In this document: positions 62,463 to 62,894 of the stretch, in pieces
Layout of the letters: each line of letters starts with the position of its first letter
Position numbering within the stretch: the stretch's first letter is position 1
Assembly (NCBI GenBank): GCA_030654695.1
Contig: JAURWY010000007.1
Location: 1 to 62,894, forward strand
Direction: 5' to 3'
From: Polaromonas sp.
GTDB lineage: Bacteria > Pseudomonadota > Gammaproteobacteria > Burkholderiales > Burkholderiaceae_C
Length of the DNA: 62,894 nt
Translations under genes and position numbers: made by a program
The notes under the pieces: generated by a model
Seen by the model: the letters and a program-made list of their open reading frames with translations, nothing else
Databases searched by the model: none
Told to the model about the DNA's origin: nothing

Positions 62463-62894
62463 GCGAACATCTCCTTGAGTTTGTCCATGGCAGCCTTGGT
62501 GACCAGAACCTTTTTGTAGTGCACCAGCGACAGCGGATCTGCGTAGCGTGGCTCAACAACAAGAATGTTCACCAGGTTGCGTGAGGCGAGGTACAGGTTT
62601 TCATCAACTTCATCAGCGATGACCAGCACCGAGGTGAGGTTCATGGCCTTGAATTTGTCAGCCAGGACTTTCGTCTTTGGTGAGTCAACTGTCAGCGAAT
62701 CAACCACAGCCAGGCGACCTTCGCGGGCCAACTGGGAGAAGATCGAAGCCATACCGGCGCGATACATCTTCTTGTTGATTTTCTGCGTGAAGTTTTCGTC
62801 AGGCATGTTCGGGAAAATGCGACCGCCTCCGCGCCACAGCGGGGAAGAAGTCATACCGGCGCGAGCGCGGCCGGTGCCCTTTTGCTTGAACGGC
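62459..62894 (-). CDS. rplD: 50S ribosomal protein L4, cut by the window end
   Basis: C-terminal about 145 residues; the frame is open through the last base, where '[13 protein letters not shown]' (the conserved L4 loop) is read. 'RGGGRIFPN', '[20 protein letters not shown]' and '[27 protein letters not shown]' region confirm L4. The N-terminus and the start lie outside the window. L4 also represses its own S10 operon in E. coli. Confidence 0.96.
   Translation of the reverse strand, partial: PFKQKGTGRARAGMTSSPLWRGGGRIFPNMPDENFTQKINKKMYRAGMASIFSQLAREGRLAVVDSLTVDSPKTKVLADKFKAMNLTSVLVIADEVDENLYLASRNLVNILVVEPRYADPLSLVHYKKVLVTKAAMDKLKEMFA

Overview
The window reads as chromosomal DNA of a betaproteobacterium of the order Burkholderiales, most likely Comamonadaceae (Rhodoferax-like). 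The evidence is moderately high GC, the dat-ybeD-lipB-lipA cluster, an atpIBEFHAGDC operon, a diaA-yraN/rsmI neighbourhood, an orphan tripartite-tricarboxylate (Bug) binding protein, YheT-type hydrolase and an S10 ribosomal operon with long-tailed S3. Family names come from reading translated sequence and from memory; no database search was possible.

Layout. 1-22 kb is housekeeping and metabolic core: end of a molybdate-binding protein, a GlcD-like FAD oxidase, a CidA/LrgB pair, bactofilin, a PAS-GGDEF-EAL protein, YggS divergent from PilT, two beta-hydroxyacid dehydrogenases, dolP-diaA-yraN divergent from rsmI, a DEDDh exonuclease, a GlcG-like protein with an SSS symporter, ChrA, a carboxymuconolactone decarboxylase, a Bug protein and a diguanylate cyclase. 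Three gene remnants lie here: an alpha/beta hydrolase, an acyltransferase and a TFIIB-type zinc-ribbon protein. A short RTX-like protein follows at 22.1-23.1 kb.

23.38-32.90 kb is an integrated element in the 3' end of tRNA-Arg(CCG) (32880-32955, minus). A 58-bp identical direct repeat (23381-23438 and 32839-32896) carries the tRNA 3' end and the tRNA terminator. The left half holds an AlpA-like HTH protein, a primase-polymerase/ATPase and a P4-type tyrosine integrase, as in phage satellites. The right half is cargo: a GIY-YIG protein, a metallophosphoesterase, and an XRE regulator divergent from a compact minus-strand operon (unknown protein with faint uracil-DNA-glycosylase-like motifs, macro-domain protein, small protein, large unknown protein). 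This operon is the best candidate for an undescribed system.

33-58.6 kb returns to core: cytochrome c, YheT hydrolase, LemA with two TPM-domain proteins, the complete F1Fo ATP synthase operon, lipoate synthesis (lipB, lipA), a regulatory-type PTS set (IIA-Man, HPr, EI) coupled to an MFS gene, a CoA-transferase, and a redox group (two thioredoxin-fold proteins, cytochrome c', cytochrome b561, peroxiredoxin). A truncated cyanase lies at 53.5 kb. 58.8-62.9 kb is the S10 ribosomal operon on the minus strand, from rplD (cut by the window end) to rpsQ.
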